36,107 nt of DNA from Desulfobacteraceae bacterium (GCA_030615105.1 JAUWZV010000008.1:1-36107); one strand, 5' to 3'. Counted from the stretch's first letter, positions 1-7,539 are shown. Made by a program: numbers and translations. Notes: generated from the letters alone by a model not told the origin.

Positions 1-119
1 CGACCAAAGGTCGGGGCTTCTTGGCGCAAGTTCTCGCAGTATGCCGCTCGAACTTGCTTAGCAATGCCTTCGACATTGCTTGCTTATTTTGACCATTCAT
101 CCCCGACTAAAAGTCGGGG
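1..119. repeat. Two short perfect hairpins at the left edge
   Basis: CGACC-aaa-GGTCG lies at 1-13, and CCCCGACT-aaa-AGTCGGGG (8-bp stem, 3-nt loop) at 101-119. Both share the GACY-aaa-RGTCGGGG design and sit at the 3' side of the minus-strand ORF at 84-371; the second overlaps its last codons. Paired hairpins of this kind are seen at the ends of IS200/IS605-like elements and in REP-type repeats. No transposase is recognisable here, so the assignment is open. Confidence 0.55.
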
Positions 120-371
120 CATTCTGGTTATTCTTCGTAAAGCTCTTTCAATAAACCTTTGACTTCTTATCCCATAGAAGTCTCGCTCAAAACCTTTTCT
201 TTTCATTACTTCCACATCTGAAGTCTGAGCGATTCTTGTTATATAATCAGTTCTGTCCTTTGTTGTAAGAACTTCATCTATGTTTATTACTTCACGAAAA
301 ATTGATTCGAGGCATAGGGCGCTATAAAAAGTTTCCCCAATAAAACAAATGTTCATTGACCTCACTTTCAA
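84..371 (-). CDS. Unrecognised 95-aa basic protein (possible mobile-element remnant)
   Basis: The short ORF starts at TTG (371) with an AGGAG five bases upstream, so the start is supported. The first 25 residues are mildly hydrophobic with two Cys. The C-terminal half is strongly basic (ERALRRITRMPRLL) and ends in GDEWSK. I do not recognise the family. The last codons run into a perfect hairpin (101-119) and no partner gene is visible, so this may be the decayed end of a mobile element and not a working gene. The window edge limits context. Confidence 0.35.
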   Translation of the reverse strand: MKVRSMNICFIGETFYSALCLESIFREVINIDEVLTTKDRTDYITRIAQTSDVEVMKRKGFERDFYGIRSQRFIERALRRITRMPRLLVGDEWSK

Positions 372-788
372 CCTTTCTCCTTGCCGTATGATTCTATACT
401 CTGCATTAGGTGCTAATACTTCAGCAAGTTTTAGCGTTGCTAGAAACTCACTCGCTGCTCCCTAGTTAAGATCATTTGCTGCTTCCCTATTAAACTGTAA
501 CTTAGACATCGCAACCCCTCAATGTCTCCTACGGCTATGGGAAGAAAAACAGGTAAGGGAAATACACCTTCTCGCCGCTCAAAAGCCACCCTTCAAAAAC
601 GGTTTATTCTTTTTCAAAGAAACTCCCCCCTACAAAACATAAGAATTGGGTGCGTATAGGTGGCAAATTTTGATAAAAAATCTACTGCCTGTGCCTTTGC
701 TAACTTATTGAAATTATTAGACCCATTATGCTCACAAGGGACTTTGAATCCGCAGGTCCGGGGTTCGAGTCCCTGCAGGCATGTAAAC
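372..788. other. Intergenic accessory stretch
   Basis: There are about 415 bases without a convincing gene. The stretch is AT-rich, with no repeat above 12 bases that I could detect. Its right end (731-782) holds the tRNA-like 3' segment described separately. The sequence TGCCTG at 686-691 could pair with CAGGCA at 776-781. Confidence 0.5.
731..782 (+). tRNA. tRNA-like 3' fragment (anticodon loop with TTG, T arm, acceptor 3' strand)
   Basis: GGA-CTTTGAA-TCC (739-751) is an anticodon-type hairpin with TTG at loop positions 34-36 (Gln). It is followed by CGGGG-TTCGAGT-CCCTG (759-775), a good 5-bp T arm with one G-T pair, and a 7-base acceptor strand CAGGCAT. No D arm can be placed at the normal distance. 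The only 5' partner for the acceptor, TGCCTG at 686, is 96 bases away from its mate. There is no encoded CCA. This is best read as a broken tRNA or an attachment-site scar left by integration at a tRNA 3' end, not a working tRNA. Confidence 0.35.
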
Positions 789-1625
789 CTACCATATGAG
801 CTTTTTATCCATTAATTTCCTATATAATTTATGTGGTAAAAAGGCCTGCCTATGAATTTCATCGTCATAGTAACGTGTTTTTATCTCGAAAGGTCTTCTG
901 ATATCCCTAGGGTTCAATTTCTTTGAACCAATGGAAAATGCCCACCAATTGCCAGGATAGGTGGCTATTGGCACAGAGTATAAATCCACGAGTGGAAATG
1001 CCTTTTTGAGAATTTTTTGAACTTCAATAACAATATCCAAATGAAAATGAAGTGACTCAGAGTGTGTAACAAACATACCATCTTGTTTTAGTGCTTTCAT
1101 TACCGAATAAAAAAAATCTTCTGTAAAAAGAGACCGTGCAAAGCCAATAATATCAGTGGAATCAACTATTATTACATCTATTGAAGGGGAAACTTTTTTT
1201 ATAAAATCCGCTCCATCCATTATGTTTATCTCAACTTTAGGATCATCAACTTTGGAGGATAGCGTCGGAAAGAATCTTTTTGAAATATTAATTACCTCTT
1301 CGTCCAATTCAACCAAGTAAACCTTCTCAACTGTTCCATGTTTTAAGACTTCTCTGACAACCCCTCCATCACCTCCTCCGATAACAACAATTCTTTTAGG
1401 GTCTGGATGAGCATGCATTACAACATGGGTTAGCATTTCATGATAAAAGAATTCATCCCGTTCAGTTAGTTGAACAATTCCGTCAAGAATAAGTATCTTT
1501 CCAAAATATGGATTCTCTATGACCAAAATTTCTTGGCATTGACTCTTTCCTTTATAAAGGACCTTTTCAACTTCATAAGTATACTCAATTGGTGAGTAAG
1601 GTTCCTTTTCAAAGAATCTAATCAT
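789..1625 (-). CDS. speE: Spermidine synthase (polyamine aminopropyltransferase)
   Basis: SpeE transfers the aminopropyl group of decarboxylated S-adenosylmethionine to putrescine, giving spermidine in the cytoplasm. At 278 aa it has the normal family length. The nucleotide-binding GGGDGG lies at 83-88, the acidic VELDEE after strand 2 at about 105-110, and the catalytic-loop VDSTD at 154-158. The family usually continues that loop as PIGPA; here it reads IIGFA. The N-terminal beta domain and the LDGIVQLTERDEFFYHEML block (about 48-66) are typical. The gene lies 16 bases downstream of the decarboxylase on the same strand, so putrescine production and use are probably co-transcribed. No speD is in the window, so the source of decarboxylated SAM is elsewhere. 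Confidence 0.95.
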   Translation of the reverse strand: MIRFFEKEPYSPIEYTYEVEKVLYKGKSQCQEILVIENPYFGKILILDGIVQLTERDEFFYHEMLTHVVMHAHPDPKRIVVIGGGDGGVVREVLKHGTVEKVYLVELDEEVINISKRFFPTLSSKVDDPKVEINIMDGADFIKKVSPSIDVIIVDSTDIIGFARSLFTEDFFYSVMKALKQDGMFVTHSESLHFHLDIVIEVQKILKKAFPLVDLYSVPIATYPGNWWAFSIGSKKLNPRDIRRPFEIKTRYYDDEIHRQAFLPHKLYRKLMDKKLIW

Positions 1626-1641
1626 GGATTAACTCACTATT

Positions 1642-2799
1642 TTATATAAGGATGTTTTTTGGTATCGAAAAGCCATTAAATTCGGAGGCATAAGATACTG
1701 TATAAGCCCCACTTGATAAAATGAGAATGAGACAACCAATATCAGGCTCTGGAAGAGTTATGTTTCGATCTATTACATCGAAGCTATCACAACTAGGGCC
1801 CGCCATGGTCCATCTTTTATTTTTCGATTTATTGTTCTCAACAATGTAACTATATCTTATACCACCGAGGCTCTCCATTAATCCATTGAAAATCCCTACA
1901 TCTATGTATAGCCAATCTTCATCATATCTCTTCGCTTTTCCTATAACAGTGCTAACCAATATACCTGCATCGCCTACGATAGATCTACCTGGCTCTATAT
2001 ATATTTCTATATCTTCAGGAAATTTTTCCAAAATAAGTTTATTTATATTACTCTCTATTATGTCGATACTTATAGTACCTTTGGTATAATTTATTGGATA
2101 ACCCCCACCGATATTTAAAAGAGAAAGCTTCATTCCTTCCCTTTCTGCCATATCCCATAGGATCTTAGCCTTATCAATTGCGATATTCCAATTGTAAGGA
2201 TTTTGGCATTGAGATCCGACATGAAATGTAACCCCAATGGGATTAAGCGCTTTCTGCTTAGCATAGGACAAAAGCCTAACAGCATCGTCAAGCTCGACCC
2301 CGAATTTTTTACTGAGTGGCCATTCACTGCCTTCATTGGGTACTGAAAGCCTTACATAGACATTAGATCTTGGGGCATATTTCGCTATCTTCTCTACCTC
2401 ATCGGTGGAATCATAAGAAAAGCATTTCACACCATAATCAGCAGCCATTTCAAGAAACTTTATAGACTTTACAGGATTGCTTGATATAATCTTTGCTGGC
2501 TTTATACCTAATGATGAAAGTATCTTCAGCTCTCCTTCAGAGGCAATTTCAAAACCTATATTTTGCTTGCTAACGAAATCAGCGATTGCAACATCAGGAT
2601 TGGCTTTTAATGCATAAAATACTTTTGAGTTTCTAATATTTTCCCCAATTAGGGATATTTTTTCTTTCATTTTTTCAGTATCTATAAGGAGAAAAGGAGT
2701 CTGGATAATCTGTTTGTCAATATAACTTAGTGCCTTAAACAGCGTTGGTTTTGAAATAAGCTTTGCGTGCAACTTATCTATGTTAAAACTTCTCAGCAT
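1642..2799 (-). CDS. Ornithine decarboxylase, PLP fold-type III
   Basis: This alanine-racemase-fold decarboxylase probably converts ornithine to putrescine, the substrate of the adjoining SpeE. Lys65 in FYALKANP is the PLP Schiff-base residue. HVGSQC (193-198), NIGGGYP (229-235) and EPGR (269-272) form the phosphate and pyridine binding sites. GPSCD (334-338) supplies the catalytic Cys from the neighbouring subunit, and GAYT (364-367) follows. At 385 aa it matches the short bacterial/eukaryotic-like ODC group, not biodegradative fold-I SpeC. A lysine or dual ornithine/lysine preference cannot be excluded from sequence alone. The ATG at 2799 has GGAG six bases upstream, lying inside the end of the overlapping small ORF. 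Confidence 0.9.
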   Translation of the reverse strand: MLRSFNIDKLHAKLISKPTLFKALSYIDKQIIQTPFLLIDTEKMKEKISLIGENIRNSKVFYALKANPDVAIADFVSKQNIGFEIASEGELKILSSLGIKPAKIISSNPVKSIKFLEMAADYGVKCFSYDSTDEVEKIAKYAPRSNVYVRLSVPNEGSEWPLSKKFGVELDDAVRLLSYAKQKALNPIGVTFHVGSQCQNPYNWNIAIDKAKILWDMAEREGMKLSLLNIGGGYPINYTKGTISIDIIESNINKLILEKFPEDIEIYIEPGRSIVGDAGILVSTVIGKAKRYDEDWLYIDVGIFNGLMESLGGIRYSYIVENNKSKNKRWTMAGPSCDSFDVIDRNITLPEPDIGCLILILSSGAYTVSYASEFNGFSIPKNILI

Positions 2800-2914
2800 T
2801 AGAGCTCCATTTCAAGTTTTTCCAGTAATAAAAGATCATTAATCCTTTTATGACCACAGAAATAAATCCAGCATAGGATGGGGGCCAAAATAGGAATTCT
2901 TGTTCATAGCTCAT
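2783..2914 (-). CDS. Small hydrophobic 43-aa ORF overlapping the decarboxylase start
   Basis: This ORF was read directly from the sequence. ATG at 2914 is preceded by GGAGGG at close spacing, the best ribosome-binding site in this operon. The product begins MSYEQEFLFWPPSYAGFISV, continues with a hydrophobic stretch containing VVIKGLMIFYYW, and ends WSSNAEKF. It is therefore a single-pass membrane-type peptide with a basic C-terminal side. It overlaps the decarboxylase by 17 bases in another frame, so the two are probably translationally coupled. I do not recognise a family. It could be a leader peptide that tunes decarboxylase translation or a small membrane protein in its own right. It lies directly under the predicted promoter at 2953-2980. 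Confidence 0.5.
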   Translation of the reverse strand: MSYEQEFLFWPPSYAGFISVVIKGLMIFYYWKNLKWSSNAEKF

Positions 2915-2952
2915 AAACCCTCCCTATTAAAATAACGAAAAATGTTCGCCCA

Positions 2953-2980
2953 ATAATACACAAAACGAAATTTCTCTCAA
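2953..2980 (-). promoter_or_regulatory. Sigma70-type promoter for the polyamine operon
   Basis: Read on the minus strand, TTGAGA (2980-2975) is followed by 16 bases and then TATTAT (2958-2953); both boxes match consensus at 5 of 6 positions. Transcription would start near 2946, leaving a leader of about 30 bases before the ATG of the small ORF at 2914. Confidence 0.5.
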
Positions 2981-3173
2981 CAATTTTTTTAAATTAAAGT
3001 CTAACCCCCTCAATTCTAAGATAAATAATCAAACAGTTTTAAATGATAAACCATATTAGGTAACTGACAAACTACCTACATCTCTATTGCTTTAAGTTAT
3101 TGCATTTGTTAAGTTAAAATTGAAGGAGATAAATTTTTCAATTATCCTTAATATGGGAAAGGATTATATCAAA

Positions 3174-3845
3174 ATGTATAGTGTAAGAAGCCAGATATTA
3201 TTAATTGTCCTGATTATATCATTTTCCCTATTTTTACCTGCTAAAGCTGATAATGATCGGCTGATCATTGAGAGCTTTTCCAAGGGCGTTGATGAAAAAG
3301 GAGTGCCTGTCGGCTGGGAGCTTAAAGAAAAAGCGGGATCCCCTATCGTTGAAGTGGAAAAGGAAGAAGATACCTACATCTTACATCTTATAAGTGAGAA
3401 CAGTTCCTTTGGATTAACAAAAAAGGTAGATGTAGACCTCAAAGAATATCCTTATCTTAATTTCAGGTGGAAGGTACAAGAGTTACCCAGGAATGGAGAT
3501 TTCAGGAAAAAGGAAACAGATGATCAGGCTGCCCAAATCTATGTCGTCTTTGGCAAATTTAAGCTTACGGCCAAAATAGTAGGTTATTTGTGGGAAAACA
3601 AGGCACCTAAATTAACAACCGGTGTTAGCCCTGCCTGGGGCAAAACTCGTTTAATTGTCTTAGAAAGTGGGCCTGAGAACATGGGGAAATGGGTTTGGGA
3701 AAAAAGAAATATCTATGACGACTACAAGCTCCTTTTTGATAAAGAGCCACCCAAAGCAAATCTTATATCAATATATATCAACTCCCAGCATACAAAAAGC
3801 AGGGCCGAGAGCTATTTCGGGGAAATATATTTCTCAAAGAAATAG
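3174..3845 (+). CDS. DUF3047 family exported protein
   Basis: The ORF stays open from a TTG at 3120. The ATG at 3174 is preferred because it has AAAGGA upstream and places a clean signal peptide at the N terminus (MYSVRSQILLIVLIISFSLF followed by LPAKA, cleavage after about residue 24). The mature part has the DUF3047 pattern: an opening FSKG(V)..GVPVGWELKEKAG, then LNFRWKVQELP, the DDQAAQIYVVFG segment, a conserved Trp-rich middle, and the ending SYFGEIYFSK. The fold is expected to be an all-beta, carbohydrate-binding-like domain. The cellular role of the family is not established. The product length is 223 aa. It lies between the divergent polyamine operon and the LysM gene. Confidence 0.75.
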   Translation: MYSVRSQILLIVLIISFSLFLPAKADNDRLIIESFSKGVDEKGVPVGWELKEKAGSPIVEVEKEEDTYILHLISENSSFGLTKKVDVDLKEYPYLNFRWKVQELPRNGDFRKKETDDQAAQIYVVFGKFKLTAKIVGYLWENKAPKLTTGVSPAWGKTRLIVLESGPENMGKWVWEKRNIYDDYKLLFDKEPPKANLISIYINSQHTKSRAESYFGEIYFSKK

Positions 3846-3982
3846 GTAATTAAGCTCATTGGTGGGGATTAAGGGAAAAGGCAAATGTATGGTTTTCAAA
3901 AAAAAGTTAATTCAGGAAGTTAAAAAATTAATTCAGTTAAAGCCAGGAAAACAAAGCTAGGAAAACATCTGTCAGCAAACAT

Positions 3983-4011
3983 CTTGACAACTATAGAAAA
4001 AAAATCGTAGA
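3983..4011 (+). promoter_or_regulatory. Possible promoter for the LysM gene
   Basis: A perfect TTGACA near 3983-3988 is followed, 17 bases later, by the weak -10 candidate GTAGAT. It lies about 80 bases before the LysM start codon. The -10 match is poor, so this is tentative. Confidence 0.3.
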
Positions 4012-4065
4012 TGATCCTATATTTGATTATCTAAAGGAAATAAACCTTTATTAAGGAGGAGAAAG

Positions 4066-5121
4066 TTGAAATCTAAGGGTATTTATTTAGGACTTTCTTT
4101 GTTTATCGCTCTTTTCTTAAGCCTATCTCTATCCGTAGCAGCAGAACAAAAGTTAACACATATAGCAAAAAAGGGTGATACTCTCTGGTCAATCTGTGAA
4201 CAATATTACGGTGATCCTTGCCTCTGGCCGGAGTTATGGGAAATGAATAAATTTATCACAAACCCTCACTGGCTTAAGCCTGGCGATGTCATAAAACTTT
4301 TAAAATACGGAGAAAAAAAACCAAAGCCTAAGAAGCCTAAGGAAAAGATTCTTAAACAAAAAAAACAGCCCGTAAAGAAACCGATGGGAATAGATGTTTC
4401 AAGCCTTGCCAATACAAAAGCTCTCGGCTTTCTTATTCAAGATACTATTGAGCCATGGGGCAGGATTTTTGACATTAAGGGCGAAAAGATACTAATCAGT
4501 AAAAATGATACAGTTTATGTAAAGATGTATAAAAAAGGTATCAAGCCCGGAGATAAATTTACAATATACACTGTCTCAAACCCTATTAAGCATCCCTTGA
4601 CCGGGGAAAAATTTGGATACATTCACTCCTTTAAGGGAATCCTGGAGATTAAAAAAGCTAAGTTAAATTACCATATTGCTATAATAGATGAATCATTCAG
4701 AACCATTTCCAAAAATGACCTCCTTATACCATTTCATCCAGTTTCCTCCTGTATAGTCACTATTCCAACACTGCGTACTCTTACTGCACATATTGTGGCC
4801 TCAAAAGACGCCTTGGATTTGCTTGGGCAGTACTCGGTGGTCTATATTGACTCTGGCTATGATATGGGGATAAGGAGGGGTAATCTCTTTGAGGCCATAG
4901 AGGAAAGAGAATCAATTCCTGATGAAGAAAAAAAAGAGAGGGCTGCCTTGCCCCCAACTATTCTTGGCAAAATCCTGATCTTGGAAACCACAGAAGATAC
5001 CTCCACAGCAGTGGTATTTTGGGCAGCTAAAAACTTTACAAATGGGGCTAAGATCAGGCCTCTAACACGGCATAAGCAACCAGGAGAAATGGCTAACCTA
5101 CCAGCCTGCCCCGTAGAATAA
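4066..5121 (+). CDS. Exported LysM-domain protein
   Basis: The protein starts at TTG (4066) behind a strong AGGAGG. Residues 1-26 form a signal peptide ending SVAA. A LysM domain (about 31-79: HIAKKGDTLWSICEQYYGDP, later LKPGDVIKLL) should bind peptidoglycan. A Lys/Pro-rich linker follows (83-106) and then a 240-residue region I do not recognise. That region contains repeated small-beta motifs (VKMYKKGIKPGDKFTIYT, and VVYIDSGYDMGIRRGNLFEA) of the kind seen in LysM proteins of Deltaproteobacteria. The role is probably cell-envelope maintenance. The last residues (PACPVE) are encoded by a copy of the CCCTGT-NN-AAT repeat, so the natural C terminus may have been altered. Confidence 0.75.
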   Translation: MKSKGIYLGLSLFIALFLSLSLSVAAEQKLTHIAKKGDTLWSICEQYYGDPCLWPELWEMNKFITNPHWLKPGDVIKLLKYGEKKPKPKKPKEKILKQKKQPVKKPMGIDVSSLANTKALGFLIQDTIEPWGRIFDIKGEKILISKNDTVYVKMYKKGIKPGDKFTIYTVSNPIKHPLTGEKFGYIHSFKGILEIKKAKLNYHIAIIDESFRTISKNDLLIPFHPVSSCIVTIPTLRTLTAHIVASKDALDLLGQYSVVYIDSGYDMGIRRGNLFEAIEERESIPDEEKKERAALPPTILGKILILETTEDTSTAVVFWAAKNFTNGAKIRPLTRHKQPGEMANLPACPVE

Positions 5122-5220
5122 TTCATTTTGAACTCAGAAGAGAGTAATACAGGAAGATAAAGCTTCAAAGTAGAATGCATTATCCAAGTAACTATTCAAC
5201 GGGGCCTGCCCTGTTAAATA
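5104..5220. repeat. CCCTGT-NN-AAT palindromic repeats, copies 1 and 2
   Basis: CCTGCCCCGTAGAAT at 5104-5118 closes the LysM reading frame. ATTCAACGGGG (5194-5204) and CCCTGTTAAAT (5209-5219) form an imperfect hairpin. Both belong to the same arm family as 5449-5527, 5572-5610 and 22799-22893. Confidence 0.6.
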
Positions 5221-5448
5221 ACTATCCTCCTATGTATATCCCCTACTCATATTTTTCTAATCCGCCTATGGTGGAGTTAATCCACTCTTCCGATCTATAA
5301 AAAGTCAATTGAGGAATGATCGAATTGCTGCATTAAGTGCATATGGAAATTTCCCTAATACTATGCTAATAGTTAAATTTAGCTTCACAATTAGAATCCT
5401 GGAAGATCGGAATATTTAAATCATTGATGCAGATGTTATTTGTTAATC

Positions 5449-5527
5449 GCCCGCCCTGTGAAATGCTTGCCCTGTAGAATTTCCGCCGTTAGGCGTAACC
5501 CCCTACGGGGGATTCCACAGGGCGGGC
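5449..5527. repeat. Palindromic element with 12-bp perfect arms
   Basis: GCCCGCCCTGTG (5449-5460) is the exact reverse complement of CACAGGGCGGGC (5516-5527). Nested inside are a second pair, CCCTGTAGAAT (5470-5480) against ATTCCACAGGG (5512-5522), and an inner CCCCCTACGGGGG-type hairpin. The total length is 79 bases. It is a non-coding REP/MITE-like element. Confidence 0.75.
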
Positions 5528-5571
5528 ATATTTCACCGGGGTTGCTTGTTATTCGGATAACTAATAATTTA

Positions 5572-5610
5572 CCCTGTTGAATTTCCCAAAGGGAACCCTA
5601 TTCAACAGGG
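5572..5610. repeat. Palindromic element CCCTGTTGAAT / ATTCAACAGGG
   Basis: The 11-bp arms are perfect, at 5572-5582 and 5600-5610. An inner TTCCC-aaa-GGGAA hairpin lies between them. It is the compact form of the same family as the elements at 5449 and 22799. Confidence 0.75.
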
Positions 5611-5708
5611 CAGGTAACCAATAACACAAGTGGTTAGCATAAATCCAGGACCACTAAAAATTCTATGATTTCAACTGGCTGAAGGAATTTCAAAACATAT
5701 AATTACGA

Positions 5709-6446
5709 ATGGCAATGGAAGAGTCTAAGGTTAAAGGAGAAGGGCATAGAAAAAGACTAAGGGAGAAGCTTATTAAATCTGGTATTACTGGTTTCCACGA
5801 CTATGAGATAGTGGAGCTTCTCCTGACACTGGGAACCCCTCGAAAAGACTGTAAACAGCAGGCAAAAGCAGCCATAAAAAAATTTAAAACCTTAAGAGGT
5901 GTGTTAGAGGCACCCCCTGAAGAACTACAAGAAATCAAGGGAATTGGACCACACAATGTCTTTGGAATAAAACTTGTTCAAGAAGTAGCCAGGGAGTTTC
6001 TTAAAGAGAAAATCCTTCAAAAACCTATATGTAAATCGTCAAAAGAGGTCTTTGATTACCTTTATCATTCCATGCGTGATCTCAGAAAAGAGATATTTAA
6101 GGTCCTATTCCTGGACGGGAAAAATCAGATTATAGAGGCAGAAGATCTTTTTGAAGGTACATTAAATATAAGTTCAGTTTACCCGCGCGAAATTATAAAG
6201 ACCGCCATCAAACATAACGCCGCCTCTCTTATCTTTGTCCACAATCACCCAACAGGCAGTCCAGAGCCTTCCCAAAACGATAAAGAGATTACTAAGGAGT
6301 TGATTGCGGCCTCAAACACTATGCAAATTAAGGTATTAGATCACATCATTATAGGCGACAACAGATATTTCAGCTTTGCAGACGAGGGACTGATTGAAGA
6401 ATATAATCTAAATTTTTTGAGCATGAAGAGAGGGAATAAGGTATGA
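5709..6446 (+). CDS. radC: RadC family JAB/MPN-domain protein
   Basis: RadC (245 aa) has an N-terminal helix-hairpin-helix-like part (about 10-95, containing IKGIGPHNVFGIKL) and a C-terminal JAB1/MPN domain (about 110-235). The JAMM metal site reads HNHPTGSPEPSQND, with His178, His180 and Asp191. Despite the name, a DNA-repair role is not established; the fold is that of metal-dependent peptidases and isopeptidases. The gene often sits next to mobile or defence genes, as here. Its TGA overlaps the ATG of the broken AbiEii-type gene (ATGA), implying coupled translation of the two in the ancestor. Confidence 0.92.
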   Translation: MAMEESKVKGEGHRKRLREKLIKSGITGFHDYEIVELLLTLGTPRKDCKQQAKAAIKKFKTLRGVLEAPPEELQEIKGIGPHNVFGIKLVQEVAREFLKEKILQKPICKSSKEVFDYLYHSMRDLRKEIFKVLFLDGKNQIIEAEDLFEGTLNISSVYPREIIKTAIKHNAASLIFVHNHPTGSPEPSQNDKEITKELIAASNTMQIKVLDHIIIGDNRYFSFADEGLIEEYNLNFLSMKRGNKV

Positions 6447-7327
6447 GCAAATTAAACAAAGATGAAATTGAATTTGTCACCCAATATCTAAAGCAAGGTA
6501 AGCCACTTCCTGATAGTTATATATTTAACTTTTCATGTGTGACCCTAAAGGATTATGTCATCGGTTAGGTCCTTTGAGGAATAAGTTCTGATCCTGATAT
6601 TGGCCATAAATGGGTTTTTAAAGGGGGAACATGTATCAAGAAATGTTATATTGAAACCTACAGATTTTCCGAAGATTTAGATTTTACAGTATTGCCCAAT
6701 GGACCTATTAAGCCTGAAGAATTATTGCCAATTCTTGATAGGATTTTAAAACGAGTAGCAGAAGAATCAGGCATCGACTTTTCTGTATCTGAGCCAAGAC
6801 TTAAACAAAGAGAATCTCCTTTATCTGTAGAGGTTCGCATTTATTATCGGGGTCCTCGTAATACACCAACTCCAGCAAGTATTAAGTTAGACCTCAGTGC
6901 TTTAGAAAAAATAGTTCGTCCTTCTGTTCTGCGTAAAATTGCCCATCCATATCCAGATGAATTGCCACATCCTGCTCAAATAAGATGTTATTCCTTTGAA
7001 GAGGTATTTGCAGAAAAGATACGTGCAATGGGTGAACGCGGATGCCCACGGGATTTGTATGACGTAATTAACTTTTTTCGTCGTAGAGATCTCCAAGCTC
7101 AACCCGAACTTATACGGTCTGTCTTGATAGGCAAATGTAAAACAAAAGGCGTTTCAGTCCCAACTCTTACATCCATTGAAAACTCTCCTTACCGTGATGA
7201 GTTGGAGAGTGAATGGAAGAATATGTTAGGACACCAATTACAGCTATTGCCCCTTTTTGAACAATTCTGGGAAGAATTACCAGGGCTAAATAAGTTCGTA
7301 ATCGAACTTATGAATCGAAGGGCTTAG
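6443..7327 (+). pseudogene. AbiEii-type nucleotidyltransferase toxin, broken by two in-frame stops
   Basis: One continuous reading frame runs from the ATG at 6443 to the stop at 7327, interrupted by TAG (6566-6568) and TGA (6575-6577). After the stops comes the AbiEii/DUF1814 signature: FKGGTCIKKCY, then RFSEDLDFT (the DNA-polymerase-beta-like GG...DxD site). Further on are KLDLSALEKI, and FAEKIRAM with PRDLYDVINF near the middle. AbiEii toxins transfer nucleotides, in known relatives to tRNA, and cause abortive infection. The stops fall in the stretch DYVIG-stop-VL-stop-GI. The family tends to carry Trp there, so both are plausibly TGG mutated to TAG and TGA. No AbiEi-type antitoxin is adjacent; radC occupies the upstream slot. 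Confidence 0.8.
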
Positions 7328-7539
7328 TATGGTTCAAAAGATTAGAATACCGAGGCGGGATACATAGGAGTTCTGGCTGTATCATGTTCCCTTTCAACTG
7401 AGATTAGAATCTCCATTTAAATTTTCCATTTAAATTTTCCATTGACACCCAAACGTCTTTCTCCTACACTTCTTTCTCCCAAAAGCAAGTTTTTATCACT
7501 CTTATACCAAAAGGAAGTATCTGGAAAGGAAGAAACTCC
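7328..7539. other. Junction between AT-rich backbone and GC-rich island
   Basis: The 212 bases between the AbiEii-type pseudogene and the nitroreductase pseudogene contain a short tandem repeat (13-base unit CCATTTAAATTTT, about 2.4 copies, 7413-7443) and, directly after it, a good promoter (7442-7470). Confidence 0.55.
7442..7470 (+). promoter_or_regulatory. Sigma70-type promoter at the head of the glycogen island
   Basis: A perfect TTGACA (7442-7447) is followed by 17 bases and TACACT (7465-7470, 4 of 6 matches). Transcription would begin near 7477, upstream of the nitroreductase pseudogene, and could continue into glgA and the two GH57 genes. Confidence 0.55.

Larger units (their letters stand above)
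5122..5708. other. Repeat-rich intergenic region, no gene
   Basis: There are 587 bases between the LysM gene and radC without a plausible ORF. They hold at least three palindromes of the CCCTGT-NN-AAT family (5194-5219, 5449-5527, 5572-5610) and a small TCCGCC-tat-GGTGGA hairpin near 5262-5276. It looks like a landing zone for short palindromic elements. Confidence 0.6.

Noticed and set aside
3120-3173. TTG at 3120 as the start of the DUF3047 protein
   Set aside because: It would add 18 residues before a complete signal peptide; the ATG at 3174 has an AAAGGA upstream.
6560-6580. Recoding of TAG/TGA (pyrrolysine, selenocysteine or TGA as Trp) in the AbiEii-type gene
   Set aside because: Other genes in the window, including radC, end at TGA, so it is a true stop here. 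No SECIS-like stem was seen and the family does not use these residues. Two nonsense mutations are simpler.
7413-7443. CCATTTAAATTTT tandem repeat as an iteron or origin
   Set aside because: There are only about 2.4 copies of a 13-base AT-rich unit and no replication gene nearby.
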